This document shows positions 1 to 6,617 of a DNA stretch of 64,000 bases, piece by piece. Each line of letters begins with the position of its first letter. Within the stretch, counting starts at the first letter, position 1. The position numbers were made by a program, and so were the translations under genes. The DNA is from Botrimarina mediterranea (GTDB lineage: Bacteria > Planctomycetota > Planctomycetia > Pirellulales > Lacipirellulaceae), in assembly GCF_007753265.1 (NCBI RefSeq), contig NZ_CP036349.1, positions 3,257,363 to 3,321,362 of the forward strand, in the 5' to 3' direction. The notes beneath the pieces were generated by a model. It was not told the DNA's origin and ran no database searches. It saw only the letters and a program-made list of their open reading frames with translations.

Positions 1-32
1 AAGGGGCGGGCTTATCGCTGGCGTGATTCAAA

Positions 33-110
33 AGAGTCCACCGCGGAGTACGCGGAGGGCGCGAAGGATACGTCGCAACTCTTGGCGACCTCCGCGCTCC
101 CCGCGATGAG
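33..110. repeat. Imperfect inverted repeat after the GHL10 gene
   Basis: The arms CGCGGAGTACGCGGAGG and CCTCCGCGCTCCCCGCG can pair with few mismatches. They lie just beyond the stop codon of the hydrolase gene, so the hairpin may act as its terminator. The arm words resemble the 'ACGCGGAGGCGCAGAG' repeat seen at 12.4-12.6 kb. Confidence 0.5.
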
Positions 111-1676
111 TTAATCGATGGCTACAACCGTCGGCTCGCCGAGGCGGCCGAACTCGTCCACCGCCGAGACCGCGATCGCGTCGGCCGCGACGCCGTCGGC
201 GTTGGGGCGGACGCGGATCGTTTCGATCTGCCCGCCGAAGACGCCGGTCGTCCAGTCATCGCCACAGCGCTTCTGCAGCACCCAGCGCGACGGCTTGGCG
301 TCGCCGTCGAGCGACAACGCAAACTGCGGCGTCCCCTCTTCCTCGACGCGCTCAACACTTGGCGCCGCGGGCCTTTCCTTGTCGCCAGCCAGCCAATCCG
401 AATCGGGCGGCAAGGCGCCGTCGGCGTAGACGGTCTCCTTGAGCTTGTCGTTGATGCCCAGCCAGTTCTTCACCAAGGCCTTCATGCTGAAGTGGATGTG
501 GCCCGCCTCGTCGCCCGATTGTTCGCGGGTTGCGAGAATCTGATCAACGATCTCCTGCGCCGGGTACTTCGGGGCGTCGCCGCCGAGCCGAGACGTGTAG
601 AGCCCCGGCCAGAGGTTGCGGATGTGGGTGTTCTCACTCGCCCACCAAGCGAGTAGCGCCGTGAAGCTCTGCGGCTTCTGGTCGATCGCCCAGTAGAGCT
701 GCGGCGAGAGGTAATCGACCCAACCCTCGTTGAGCCACAGCTTGGCGTCGGCGTAGAGCTTGGCGTACTGGTCGAAGCCCTGAATGCCCTCGGGATGGCC
801 GGGGCGCCAGATGCCGAAGGGGCTCACGCCGAGCCGGACGTGGGGCTTCACCTTGTGGATCTCGACGCCGAGGTCCCGGATGAAGCGGTTGACGTTGTCG
901 CGGCGCCAATCTTCGCGCGTCATCCGCTCGTCTTCGGGCGTCTCGTCGCAGTAGACCTTCCAACTGGCGTCATCGGGGAAGGGGACTTCCACCTGCTTCT
1001 TCTCGCCCGTCCCGTCTTCCAGGGCGTCGCTGATCGGGTAAGGGTAGAAGTAATCGTCGAAGTGAACGGCGTCGACGTCGTAACGACGCACCACGTCGAG
1101 CATCACGTCCATCGAGTGCTCGGACGCTTCTTTCGCGCCCGGGTCGAGCCAGCGGTAGACGCCGTATTGCGGCGCGAGCTCGGGCCGGCGGACGGCGATG
1201 TGCGACGTGTCGAGCGGGCCTTTGTCCGCCGGGTGGGTCGCCCGGTAAGGGTTGAACCAGGCGTGTAACTCGAGGCCGCGGGCGTGGGCTTGCTCGCAGG
1301 CCCACGTGAGCGGGTCGAAGCCGTCGGCGGGCGCCTGCCCCTGCTTGCCGGTGAGGAACGCGCTCCAGGGCTCGAGCTCCGAAGCGTACAGCGCGTCGCA
1401 CGCCGGCCGGACCTGCAGCACCACGGCGTTGAGCTTCAGCTTGACGCACAGGTCGAGGATGCCGGTCAGTTCGGCCTTGAGCTCGTCGTTCGAGAGCCCC
1501 GGCTTGCTCGGCCAGTCGATGTTGGCGACGGTCGCGACCCAGACGGCGCGGAACTCCCGCGGCACGGGCGGCGGCGTGATCGCCGCGTCGTCCTGACCGT
1601 GACTGAGCGTCGGCGCCAGGACGGCGGCGACGAAGAGGAGGGGGCGAGTCGCGGCGAGCAGTTGGCGAAACGTCAT
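111..1676 (-). CDS. Secreted GH10-like (GHL10/YngK-type) glycoside hydrolase
   Basis: A predicted exported glycan hydrolase of the family-10-like GHL10 group. After an N-terminal signal peptide (about residues 1-28, hydrophobic LLFVAAVLAP) the mature protein opens with the family hallmark REFRAVWVATVANIDWPS. It continues as a TIM-barrel with LQVRPACDALY, LHAWFNPYRA, DAVHFDDYFYPYP and WVDYLSPQLYW, which place acidic and aromatic residues at strand ends. A short C-terminal beta domain follows (about 430-521). I chose the ATG at 1676 because it puts the signal peptide at the N-terminus; a GTG at 1700 would add 8 residues. No close neighbour shares the strand, so it is probably monocistronic. The substrate is unknown; family members act on peptidoglycan or plant-type polysaccharides. 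Confidence 0.85.
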   Translation of the reverse strand: MTFRQLLAATRPLLFVAAVLAPTLSHGQDDAAITPPPVPREFRAVWVATVANIDWPSKPGLSNDELKAELTGILDLCVKLKLNAVVLQVRPACDALYASELEPWSAFLTGKQGQAPADGFDPLTWACEQAHARGLELHAWFNPYRATHPADKGPLDTSHIAVRRPELAPQYGVYRWLDPGAKEASEHSMDVMLDVVRRYDVDAVHFDDYFYPYPISDALEDGTGEKKQVEVPFPDDASWKVYCDETPEDERMTREDWRRDNVNRFIRDLGVEIHKVKPHVRLGVSPFGIWRPGHPEGIQGFDQYAKLYADAKLWLNEGWVDYLSPQLYWAIDQKPQSFTALLAWWASENTHIRNLWPGLYTSRLGGDAPKYPAQEIVDQILATREQSGDEAGHIHFSMKALVKNWLGINDKLKETVYADGALPPDSDWLAGDKERPAAPSVERVEEEGTPQFALSLDGDAKPSRWVLQKRCGDDWTTGVFGGQIETIRVRPNADGVAADAIAVSAVDEFGRLGEPTVVAID

Positions 1677-2107
1677 ATGCGCATCGTCTGGAGGGATCAC
1701 GAGCAGAAACGAACAGCGTAGCTGATCGCCTGCCGCGGCGGGAGAATCCGGCGCAGTTCCGTCTCGCTAACGCGCACCTTTGCAGTAAGGTCTCGCCAGA
1801 TTGAACGCGCGTCTGCGGATTACGCCTCCGCAGTTCAACACAGTGGCCCACCCGAGCCGATGGGCTTAACGAGCCGATGGGACCGTCCGGCAATTCGGCT
1901 GTCGACACACAGTCGTCCAACGGACGCACCGCCAGTCTTGGGCCGCAGTTCATCGGCGGATCGACTGACTAGGAACGACTGGCCGGCGTCGGCCTACGGT
2001 CTCGGCCGTGCGATGCCAACTCTCTAGGCGTCACGTGCTTGCGCTAGTGGCATCCCCCCAGCGTGGTGGCAAGGGTCGGCTAGTCTCCGGCGTTTTTTTT
2101 CCTGCAT

Positions 2108-2132
2108 TAAGTCGCTTCATTTCAGCGACTTA
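2108..2132. promoter_or_regulatory. 8-bp inverted repeat, possible operator upstream of amt
   Basis: TAAGTCGC and GCGACTTA are perfect reverse complements separated by 9 nt, about 33 bp upstream of the sigma-54-like element. The spacing would suit a dimeric regulator. It does not match the NtrC consensus, so no regulator is assigned. Confidence 0.35.
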
Positions 2133-2164
2133 GAGGTTTCGAGCTGGCCATCCGTGCCAGCGTC

Positions 2165-2180
2165 TGGCACGCCGCGTGCT
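2165..2180 (+). promoter_or_regulatory. Sigma-54-like -24/-12 promoter for amt
   Basis: TGGCACGCCGCGTGCT matches the sigma-54 consensus TGGCAC-N5-TTGCW with one mismatch, and the invariant GG and GC are exactly 10 nt apart. It lies about 120 bp upstream of the ammonium transporter start, a gene class commonly under sigma-54 control. The -24 box is half of a perfect 7-bp palindrome (2154-2170). G+C-rich DNA can produce such matches by chance, so this is a hypothesis. Confidence 0.45.
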
Positions 2181-2300
2181 CTGCCGCGTCGCGTGGCTGC
2201 TCGGGCGGCCACTCGCTGCCCCCGGCGTAGGTGGAACGAGAAACGCCGGCTGGCCGCGACGGTAAACGTCCTTCTGTGATGACTTGTTGAGAGGAAACAA

Positions 2301-3797
2301 ATGACGCTAGCTCTCGAGCGGCGTGGCTGGGCCGTGATGCTGTTGGCCCTGCTCGCTGCACTCGCCGGCCCCGCCGGCTACGCGATCGCGCAGGAGGAGG
2401 CCGAAGCCCCCGCCGCAACCGAAGAAGCTGTCGAAGCGCCGGCCGAGGAAGAGGCCGTGGCGGAAGAACCTGTTGAAGAGGAAGCGACCACGGAAGAGGC
2501 GCCTGAGGAAGAAGCCGTTGATCTAGGCATCGGTTACGCGTTCGACAACGCTGTTCTGTTCTTCTGCGCGGTTCTTGTGTTCTTTATGCAAGCCGGCTTC
2601 GCGATGGTCGAGGCCGGTTTCAACTCGTCGAAGAATGCTGTGAACATCATGTTCAAGAACGCTATGGACATCTGCGTCGGCGTTCTATTGTTCTTCGCCG
2701 TTGGTTTCGGACTCATGTATCCCCTCGGGTACGAGAATAATGCTGAAGCTGCGGAGCACCTGGACACCGCGCCGGGCTTTTTCTCGTTCGGCAATCTTGG
2801 CTTGAGCGGATACTCATCCGGCTTCTCGGTCGAAGTCGATTGGCTATTCCAAGCGGTGTTCGCTGCCACGGCTGCAACTATTGTTTCTGGTGCGGTTGCC
2901 GGACGTATGAAGGTCTCGGGCTACCTGATTTACAGTGCCATTCTTACCGGTCTAGTTTATCCAGTGAGCGGCTTCTGGAAATGGGGCGGCGGCTGGCTTA
3001 CACGCTTTGGTGATTACGATTCCACTGCGAATGAGTTTGCAATGGCCTTCCAAGACTTTGCTGGATCGGCAGTTGTACACGGCCTCGGCGGCTTCGCGGG
3101 CCTAGCGGGTGCGATTGTTCTCGGCCCTCGGATTGGACGCTTTGTCGAGACCAAGAGTATTCCGATGCCGGGCCACAACATTCCGCTTGCCGGCCTCGGT
3201 GTGTTCATCCTCTGGTTCGGCTGGTACGGCTTTAATCCCGGCAGCCAGCTTGCGTTTACGTCCACGGACGACATCAACGCCACAATGCACTGCGCCATTA
3301 CCACCACGCTTGCTGCTGGCGCAGGCGGCATCGTTGCTACGGTCCTTAGCTGGCTGATGTTTGGTAAGCCGGACCTGTCCATGGGTCTCAACGGTATCCT
3401 AGCAGGATTGGTCAGCATCACGGCCTGTTGTGACTGCATGACAGATTGGTGGTCTATCGTCGTAGGCGCCATCGGCGGCGTATTGGTGATCTTCGGTATC
3501 ATCATGCTCGACAAGCTAAAGATTGATGACCCCGTCGGCGCGTGGCCTGTCCACGGTCTCTGCGGCATCTGGGGCTGCTTGGCGATCGGCATCATTCCCA
3601 ACGACTACCTGAGAGATGGCGCTACGTCGTTTGCTATCCAAGCGACCGGCGCACTGTCGATCTGTGCATGGGGTTTCGGGACCATGTTTATCTTGTTCAG
3701 TGTGCTTAAGGCCGTCGGCTTGCTCCGCGTCTCGCCTGAGGAAGAGCAGCAGGGTCTGGACATCAGTGAGCACGGCATGGCCGCTTACACGCACTGA
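2301..3797 (+). CDS. amt: Ammonium transporter (Amt/MEP/Rh family)
   Basis: Conducts ammonium across the inner membrane. Residues 1-31 are a cleavable-looking signal peptide, as in many Amt proteins. Then comes an unusual acidic linker (about 32-73, almost only Glu, Ala, Pro, Val, Thr) before TM1. The core has the usual set of about 11 membrane helices. The twin pore histidines are visible in VVHGLGGFAG (about His260) and WPVHGLCGIWG (about His418). The start is supported by GAGGAAAC seven or so bases upstream. The downstream P-II gene suggests the usual gating partnership, but here 756 bp of structured spacer separate them. The third-position base use looks less G+C-biased than that of its neighbours. 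Function is secure; the role of the acidic linker is unknown. Confidence 0.95.
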   Translation: MTLALERRGWAVMLLALLAALAGPAGYAIAQEEAEAPAATEEAVEAPAEEEAVAEEPVEEEATTEEAPEEEAVDLGIGYAFDNAVLFFCAVLVFFMQAGFAMVEAGFNSSKNAVNIMFKNAMDICVGVLLFFAVGFGLMYPLGYENNAEAAEHLDTAPGFFSFGNLGLSGYSSGFSVEVDWLFQAVFAATAATIVSGAVAGRMKVSGYLIYSAILTGLVYPVSGFWKWGGGWLTRFGDYDSTANEFAMAFQDFAGSAVVHGLGGFAGLAGAIVLGPRIGRFVETKSIPMPGHNIPLAGLGVFILWFGWYGFNPGSQLAFTSTDDINATMHCAITTTLAAGAGGIVATVLSWLMFGKPDLSMGLNGILAGLVSITACCDCMTDWWSIVVGAIGGVLVIFGIIMLDKLKIDDPVGAWPVHGLCGIWGCLAIGIIPNDYLRDGATSFAIQATGALSICAWGFGTMFILFSVLKAVGLLRVSPEEEQQGLDISEHGMAAYTH

Positions 3798-3884
3798 GAT
3801 GTGAACTTACGACCGGCCACGGACTCGGCCGGGTTTATGAGCCGCCAGGATGGCGGCGAAGCTTCAAGTGAGTAATGGGAGAGC

Positions 3885-3940
3885 GTCTCGGCCCGCGGTT
3901 GGTTACCGCCTGGCCGCCGCGGGCCGAGACTTCCCGTTTT
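3885..3940 (+). terminator. Hairpin H1 with conserved 13-nt loop
   Basis: A perfect 14-bp stem (GTCTCGGCCCGCGG at 3885-3898 with its complement at 3917-3930) encloses a loop containing GTTACCGCCTGGC. A TTTT tract follows at 3937-3940 after TTCCCG. It is about 90 bp downstream of the amt stop codon, so it could terminate or attenuate amt transcription. Confidence 0.7.
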
Positions 3941-3942
3941 GT

Positions 3943-4027
3943 AGCTGTTAGCCATTAGCTGTTAGCTCAAGAGGACGGCGAAGCCGTCAGTCGCTCGCTA
4001 ACAGCTAATCGCTAACGACTAACCGCT
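3943..4027. repeat. TTAGC-word inverted repeat (family A, copy 1)
   Basis: Degenerate words GTTAGC/ATTAGC on the left (3943-3967) face CGCTAAC/AGCTAATC/ACTAACC on the right (3996-4027). The centre is a mini-hairpin GACGGCGAAGCCGTC (3974-3988). The same architecture recurs at 4904-5000. Confidence 0.75.
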
Positions 4028-4043
4028 CAACAAATGCCTCCGG

Positions 4044-4090
4044 CCCGGCGGGGTTACCGCCTGGCTCCGCCGGGTTCGGGGGTGTTTTTT
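4044..4090 (+). terminator. Hairpin H2 with conserved 13-nt loop
   Basis: Stem CCCGGCGG (4044-4051) pairs with CCGCCGGG (4067-4074) around a loop containing GTTACCGCCTGGC. A T6 run ends at 4090. It has the form of a rho-independent terminator, although no gene lies between it and H1. Confidence 0.7.
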
Positions 4091-4170
4091 AGACCTGCGT
4101 CTCCAAGGGATTAGGCGACCCCCATGATGATCGCACGGCTTCTTCGCCCCGGCGATCGACAATCCAACCA

Positions 4171-4230
4171 GCGCCCGACGGGGCGAGTGCGAGTTACCGC
4201 CTGGCTCGCGCTCGCCCCGGGCGTTTTTTT
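4171..4230 (+). terminator. Hairpin H3 with conserved 13-nt loop
   Basis: CGGGGCGAGTGCGAG (4179-4193) pairs with CTCGCGCTCGCCCCG (4205-4219) with one G-T wobble. An outer CGCCCG/CGGGCG extension is possible. The loop again contains GTTACCGCCTGGC, and T7 follows at 4224-4230. Confidence 0.75.
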
Positions 4231-4317
4231 GGAGGGTCCCGGATGGCTTTTTGGGGCACCTCCAACGCCCCCACTGATCCCCGTCCCGCTCGTTGCGAGG
4301 AATCCAAGGCAGCGGCG

Positions 4318-4412
4318 CCCTCGAAAGGCCCCGCACTAAGCCAGAAGGACGCCCCATATGGCTTGGGCGGGCTTTCCGCCTAGTCCGTCCAAGCCGGGGT
4401 GTCTTTCGAGGG
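4318..4412. repeat. 95-nt inverted repeat upstream of glnB
   Basis: CCCTCGAAAG (4318-4327) and CTTTCGAGGG (4403-4412) are perfect complements. Inner segments (GGCCCCG/CGGGG, GGACG/CGTCC, GGCTTGG/CCAAGCC) can extend the fold. It could be a structured leader element or a small mobile repeat; nothing in it encodes protein. Confidence 0.6.
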
Positions 4413-4553
4413 GAGTGGGCAGTCGGCAGTGCGCGGTGGGAAGGGATTGATTTGGGCCGTTCTGGATGAGGCCTTTCCTCGTTAAGATGAGGGGCTGTCA
4501 CAGGCGACGGGCTGCTTTCTTGCCCACTGCCGACCGCCCACTGCCCACTCCCC
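4410..4553. repeat. GGGCAGT-word inverted repeat ending at glnB ATG (family B)
   Basis: GGGGAGTGGGCAGTCGGCAG (4410 onward) faces the complementary words CCCACTGCC, GACCGCCCA and CTGCCCACTCCCC (4521-4553). The last base of the right arm touches the ATG of glnB, so no Shine-Dalgarno sequence is available and the ribosome-binding region would be inside the stem. Confidence 0.75.
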
Positions 4554-4901
4554 ATGAAACTCATCATCGCGATCGTCCAGCCCAGCAAGCTGGAGGACGT
4601 TAAGGCCGCTCTTGCCGAGGTGGAGGTTGTCCGCCTTACCATCCTCGACGTCCAGGGCTTTGGCCGGCAGAAGGGGCACACCGAGCAGTACCGCGGCACC
4701 GAGATCTCGGTCAACCTGCTGCGGAAGGTCCAGCTCCAGATCGCCGTCAACGAGCAGTTCGTCGAGCCGACGATCAGCGCCATCATCAAGGGCGGCCGCA
4801 CCGGCGACGCGGGCGAGATCGGCGACGGCAAGATCTTCGTCCTCCCGATGGACGACTGCATCCGCATCCGCACCGGCGAACGCGGCACCGAGGCGATTTA
4901 G
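4554..4901 (+). CDS. glnB: P-II nitrogen regulatory protein
   Basis: Small trimeric signalling protein that senses 2-oxoglutarate and ATP/ADP and controls targets such as Amt. The 115 residues match the family length. It begins MKLIIAIVQPSKLEDVK, and the T-loop region GFGRQKGHTEQYRG and the IIKGGRTGDAGEIGDGKIF nucleotide-binding segment are intact. The T-loop reads YRGTEISV where enterobacterial GlnB/GlnK have YRGAEYxV. The uridylylated or adenylylated Tyr51 is therefore Ile, and position 49 is Thr rather than the cyanobacterial phospho-Ser. Tyr46 is kept. This suggests control by ligand binding alone, or by another modification. Linkage to amt supports a GlnK-like role. Confidence 0.95.
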   Translation: MKLIIAIVQPSKLEDVKAALAEVEVVRLTILDVQGFGRQKGHTEQYRGTEISVNLLRKVQLQIAVNEQFVEPTISAIIKGGRTGDAGEIGDGKIFVLPMDDCIRIRTGERGTEAI

Positions 4902-4903
4902 GA

Positions 4904-5003
4904 GCGGTTAGCTCTTAGCGGTTAGCTGTTAGCCAAGTGGCGACGGCAAAGCCGCCGCTCCTTCCTTCTGCTAACGACTAATCGCTAACCGCCAACCGCT
5001 CCC
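4904..5003. repeat. TTAGC-word inverted repeat ending at ksgA start (family A, copy 2)
   Basis: GAGCGGTTAGC words on the left and GCTAACG/CTAATCG/CTAACCG/CCAACCGCTC words on the right flank the core GGCGACGGCAAAGCCGCCGC (4939-4958). It fills almost all of the glnB-ksgA spacer and stops one base before the ATG of ksgA. Confidence 0.75.
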
Positions 5004-5004
5004 C

Positions 5005-5916
5005 ATGTCCGCCCCGCGTCAAACGAAGTCGTTCTTGATGAGCAAGCTGCGGGAGATCGGCGTCGAGCCGAACTCCCGGCACGGGCAGAACTTCCTGATC
5101 GATCTGAACCTCGTTCAGATGATCGCCGACTCGGCGGACCTCGGCCCGCGCGACGTGGTGCTCGAGATCGGCACCGGCACCGGCTCGCTGACAACTTTGA
5201 TGGCGCCACTGGCGAGTCATGTCGTCACGGTCGAGATCGACGGCAACCTGTTCGAGCTCGCGTCGGAGCAGCTGCTGCGGTTTGACAACGTCACCCAACT
5301 GCGTGTCGACGCGCTGCACAACAAGAGCACGTTCGCGCCCGAGGTGATGGACGCCGTCGGCGAGGCACTGCGCGGCACGCCCGACTCGCGGCTCAAGCTC
5401 GTGGCGAACCTGCCGTACAACGTGGCGACGCCGATCCTGTCGAACCTGCTCTTGTGCGAGCACACGCCGCACTCGATGGTGGCGACGATCCAGAAAGAAG
5501 TCGCCGATCGGATCGTCGCCGAGCCTTGGAGCAAGGACTACGGCGCCCTCTCGGTGTGGATGCAGAGCCAAGCGACGACCGAGATTGTCCGGATCATGTC
5601 GCCGAAGGTCTTCTGGCCGGCGCCGAAGGTCGAGTCGGCGATCGTACGGATCGTCGTCGATCCCGAGCGCCGCGCGGCGATCCCCGACCTCAAGTACTTC
5701 CAGCAGATCGTCCGCGCCCTGTTCCTCCACCGCCGCAAGTTCCTCCGGGCCAATGTTGTTTCGGCGATGAAGCGGCATCTGACGAAAGAACAGATCGACG
5801 CGGTGCTCGACGAGATGGGCTTCGCCCCCGACACCCGCACCGAGCAGGTCGATATCCTCACGCTGCAAGCCTTCGCGGAGAAGCTCCGGCAGCTCGCGCC
5901 GGATTGGACGCTGTAG
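5005..5916 (+). CDS. rsmA/ksgA: 16S rRNA (adenine1518/1519-N6)-dimethyltransferase
   Basis: Dimethylates two adjacent adenines in the helix 45 loop of 16S rRNA during small-subunit maturation, using S-adenosylmethionine. The Rossmann methyltransferase fold is marked by GQNFLID (about residues 28-34), the SAM motif LEIGTGTGSLT (about 52-62), the acidic TVEID, and the catalytic NLPYNVATPI (about 136-145). The C-terminal helical RNA-binding part contains PAPKVESAIV and the FLHRRK segment. The length of 303 is somewhat longer than the E. coli enzyme. No Shine-Dalgarno is visible because a repeat abuts the start. Function is secure. Confidence 0.95.
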   Translation: MSAPRQTKSFLMSKLREIGVEPNSRHGQNFLIDLNLVQMIADSADLGPRDVVLEIGTGTGSLTTLMAPLASHVVTVEIDGNLFELASEQLLRFDNVTQLRVDALHNKSTFAPEVMDAVGEALRGTPDSRLKLVANLPYNVATPILSNLLLCEHTPHSMVATIQKEVADRIVAEPWSKDYGALSVWMQSQATTEIVRIMSPKVFWPAPKVESAIVRIVVDPERRAAIPDLKYFQQIVRALFLHRRKFLRANVVSAMKRHLTKEQIDAVLDEMGFAPDTRTEQVDILTLQAFAEKLRQLAPDWTL

Positions 5917-5928
5917 CGGGGGAAGGAC

Positions 5929-6062
5929 CAATGACCAAGCCCCAATGACCAAGGAAGGAGGGGTCAGAGGACTGGAGTCAGGGGTCATTAATCAGGTTGA
6001 AAATTGTTAAACCGCTCGTGCGGCAGCACGCCATTGGTCATTGGGGCTTGGTCATTGGTCAT
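5929..6062. repeat. CCAATGACCAAG-word inverted repeat (family C)
   Basis: A 27-bp arm beginning GACCAATGACCAAGCCCC (from about 5930) is perfectly repeated in inverse orientation within 6030-6059. The arms themselves contain repeats of (A)ATGACCAAG. About 70 bp lie between them. It sits between ksgA and the next small gene. Confidence 0.8.
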
Positions 6063-6141
6063 TGCACCGCCCGGTCTCTTGGCGTTTCTCGATTTCCGCC
6101 GTACGCTGACGGCGCCCCCACCGCAGACGGAGACCCCCACC

Positions 6142-6369
6142 ATGGCGTTTATTGAGATGACCGGACAGCAGCTCGATAAGCTGTTGGTCGAGGACGAATT
6201 GCACCACGACGACCTCGTCGCCGCCGGCGTCAACGAGGCGACGATCGTCCGCGTCAACCGTGAAGGGGACATCGAGGTCCGCCGCCCCGAGGGGTGGGAA
6301 GTCGTCGGCGGTTTGATCGGCGAGTTCGACGAGCGGATCCGGAAAGAGACGGGCCTCAACTGGGCGTAG
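6142..6369 (+). CDS. Small conserved planctomycete-type protein, function unknown
   Basis: A 75-residue soluble, acidic protein beginning MAFIEMTGQQLDKLLVEDEL. It has no signal peptide or membrane segment. The pattern DELHHDDLVAAGVNEATIVRVNREGDIEVRRPEGW looks like a small alpha/beta domain. I chose the ATG at 6142 over the upstream one because the extra 46 residues would be translated from the family C repeat. I believe similar short proteins occur in other planctomycetes, but no function is known to me. It lies between ksgA and hisB on the same strand. Confidence 0.7.
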   Translation: MAFIEMTGQQLDKLLVEDELHHDDLVAAGVNEATIVRVNREGDIEVRRPEGWEVVGGLIGEFDERIRKETGLNWA

Positions 6370-6464
6370 CTGGCGAGCCGGCGACGCGAGTCGTCGGATT
6401 GAAGCAGCCGGTGGTCAAATTAAGCGGCGGCGTACACCGACGACTAACGTCGCCGGCTCGCCGT
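6370..6464. repeat. GGCGAGCCGG hairpin (family E, copy 1)
   Basis: GGCGAGCCGGCGACGCGAGT with CGTCGG on the left (6371-6396) pairs with CCGACGACTAACGTCGCCGG and CTCGCC on the right (6438-6463). It starts just after the small gene's stop codon. Related elements sit at 20.27 and 35.53 kb, also behind stop codons, so it is probably a terminator-type repeat. Confidence 0.7.
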
Positions 6465-6617
6465 CTTCCGTTTGGCGAGCCGTTACGACCATCCCAGCCG
6501 GCCCAGTCGGGTCGACGGGGCCGATCCTAATCTCCCCTCGGCGTGCCGACGGCGCCGAACTCCCGCCGCTTTGCGGGTATCCTTAGGGAGTCGCCCCCAC
6601 CGCCTTCGGACCCCGCC

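Larger units (their letters stand above)
1677..2300. other. Divergent intergenic region upstream of amt
   Basis: About 620 bp between the start of the leftward hydrolase and amt. I see no credible gene. It holds a T8 tract near 2092-2099, an 8-bp perfect inverted repeat (TAAGTCGC at 2108-2115, GCGACTTA at 2125-2132), a 7-bp palindrome GTGCCAG-CGT-CTGGCAC (2154-2170) and a sigma-54-like promoter overlapping that palindrome. Confidence 0.5.
3798..4553. other. Structured 756-bp amt-glnB spacer without a gene
   Basis: No credible reading frame. From left to right it holds a small CCGGCC/GGCCGG hairpin (3813-3832), GCCGCC/GGCGGC (3841-3858), hairpin H1 (3885-3930), a TTAGC-word inverted repeat (3943-4027), H2 (4044-4074), H3 (4171-4223), GGAGG/CCTCC (4231-4263), a 95-nt inverted repeat with 10-bp perfect ends (4318-4412), and a GGGCAGT-word inverted repeat ending directly at the glnB start codon. 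H1-H3 share an identical loop. Confidence 0.8.

Noticed and set aside
3798-4553. Known glutamine (glnA) riboswitch in the amt-glnB spacer
   Set aside because: The loop and stem pattern do not resemble the glutamine riboswitch core, and the three hairpins look like independent terminator-type units.
4019-4888. 289-codon minus-strand frame across the amt-glnB spacer
   Set aside because: It translates repeat words and the antisense of glnB; no protein-like composition.
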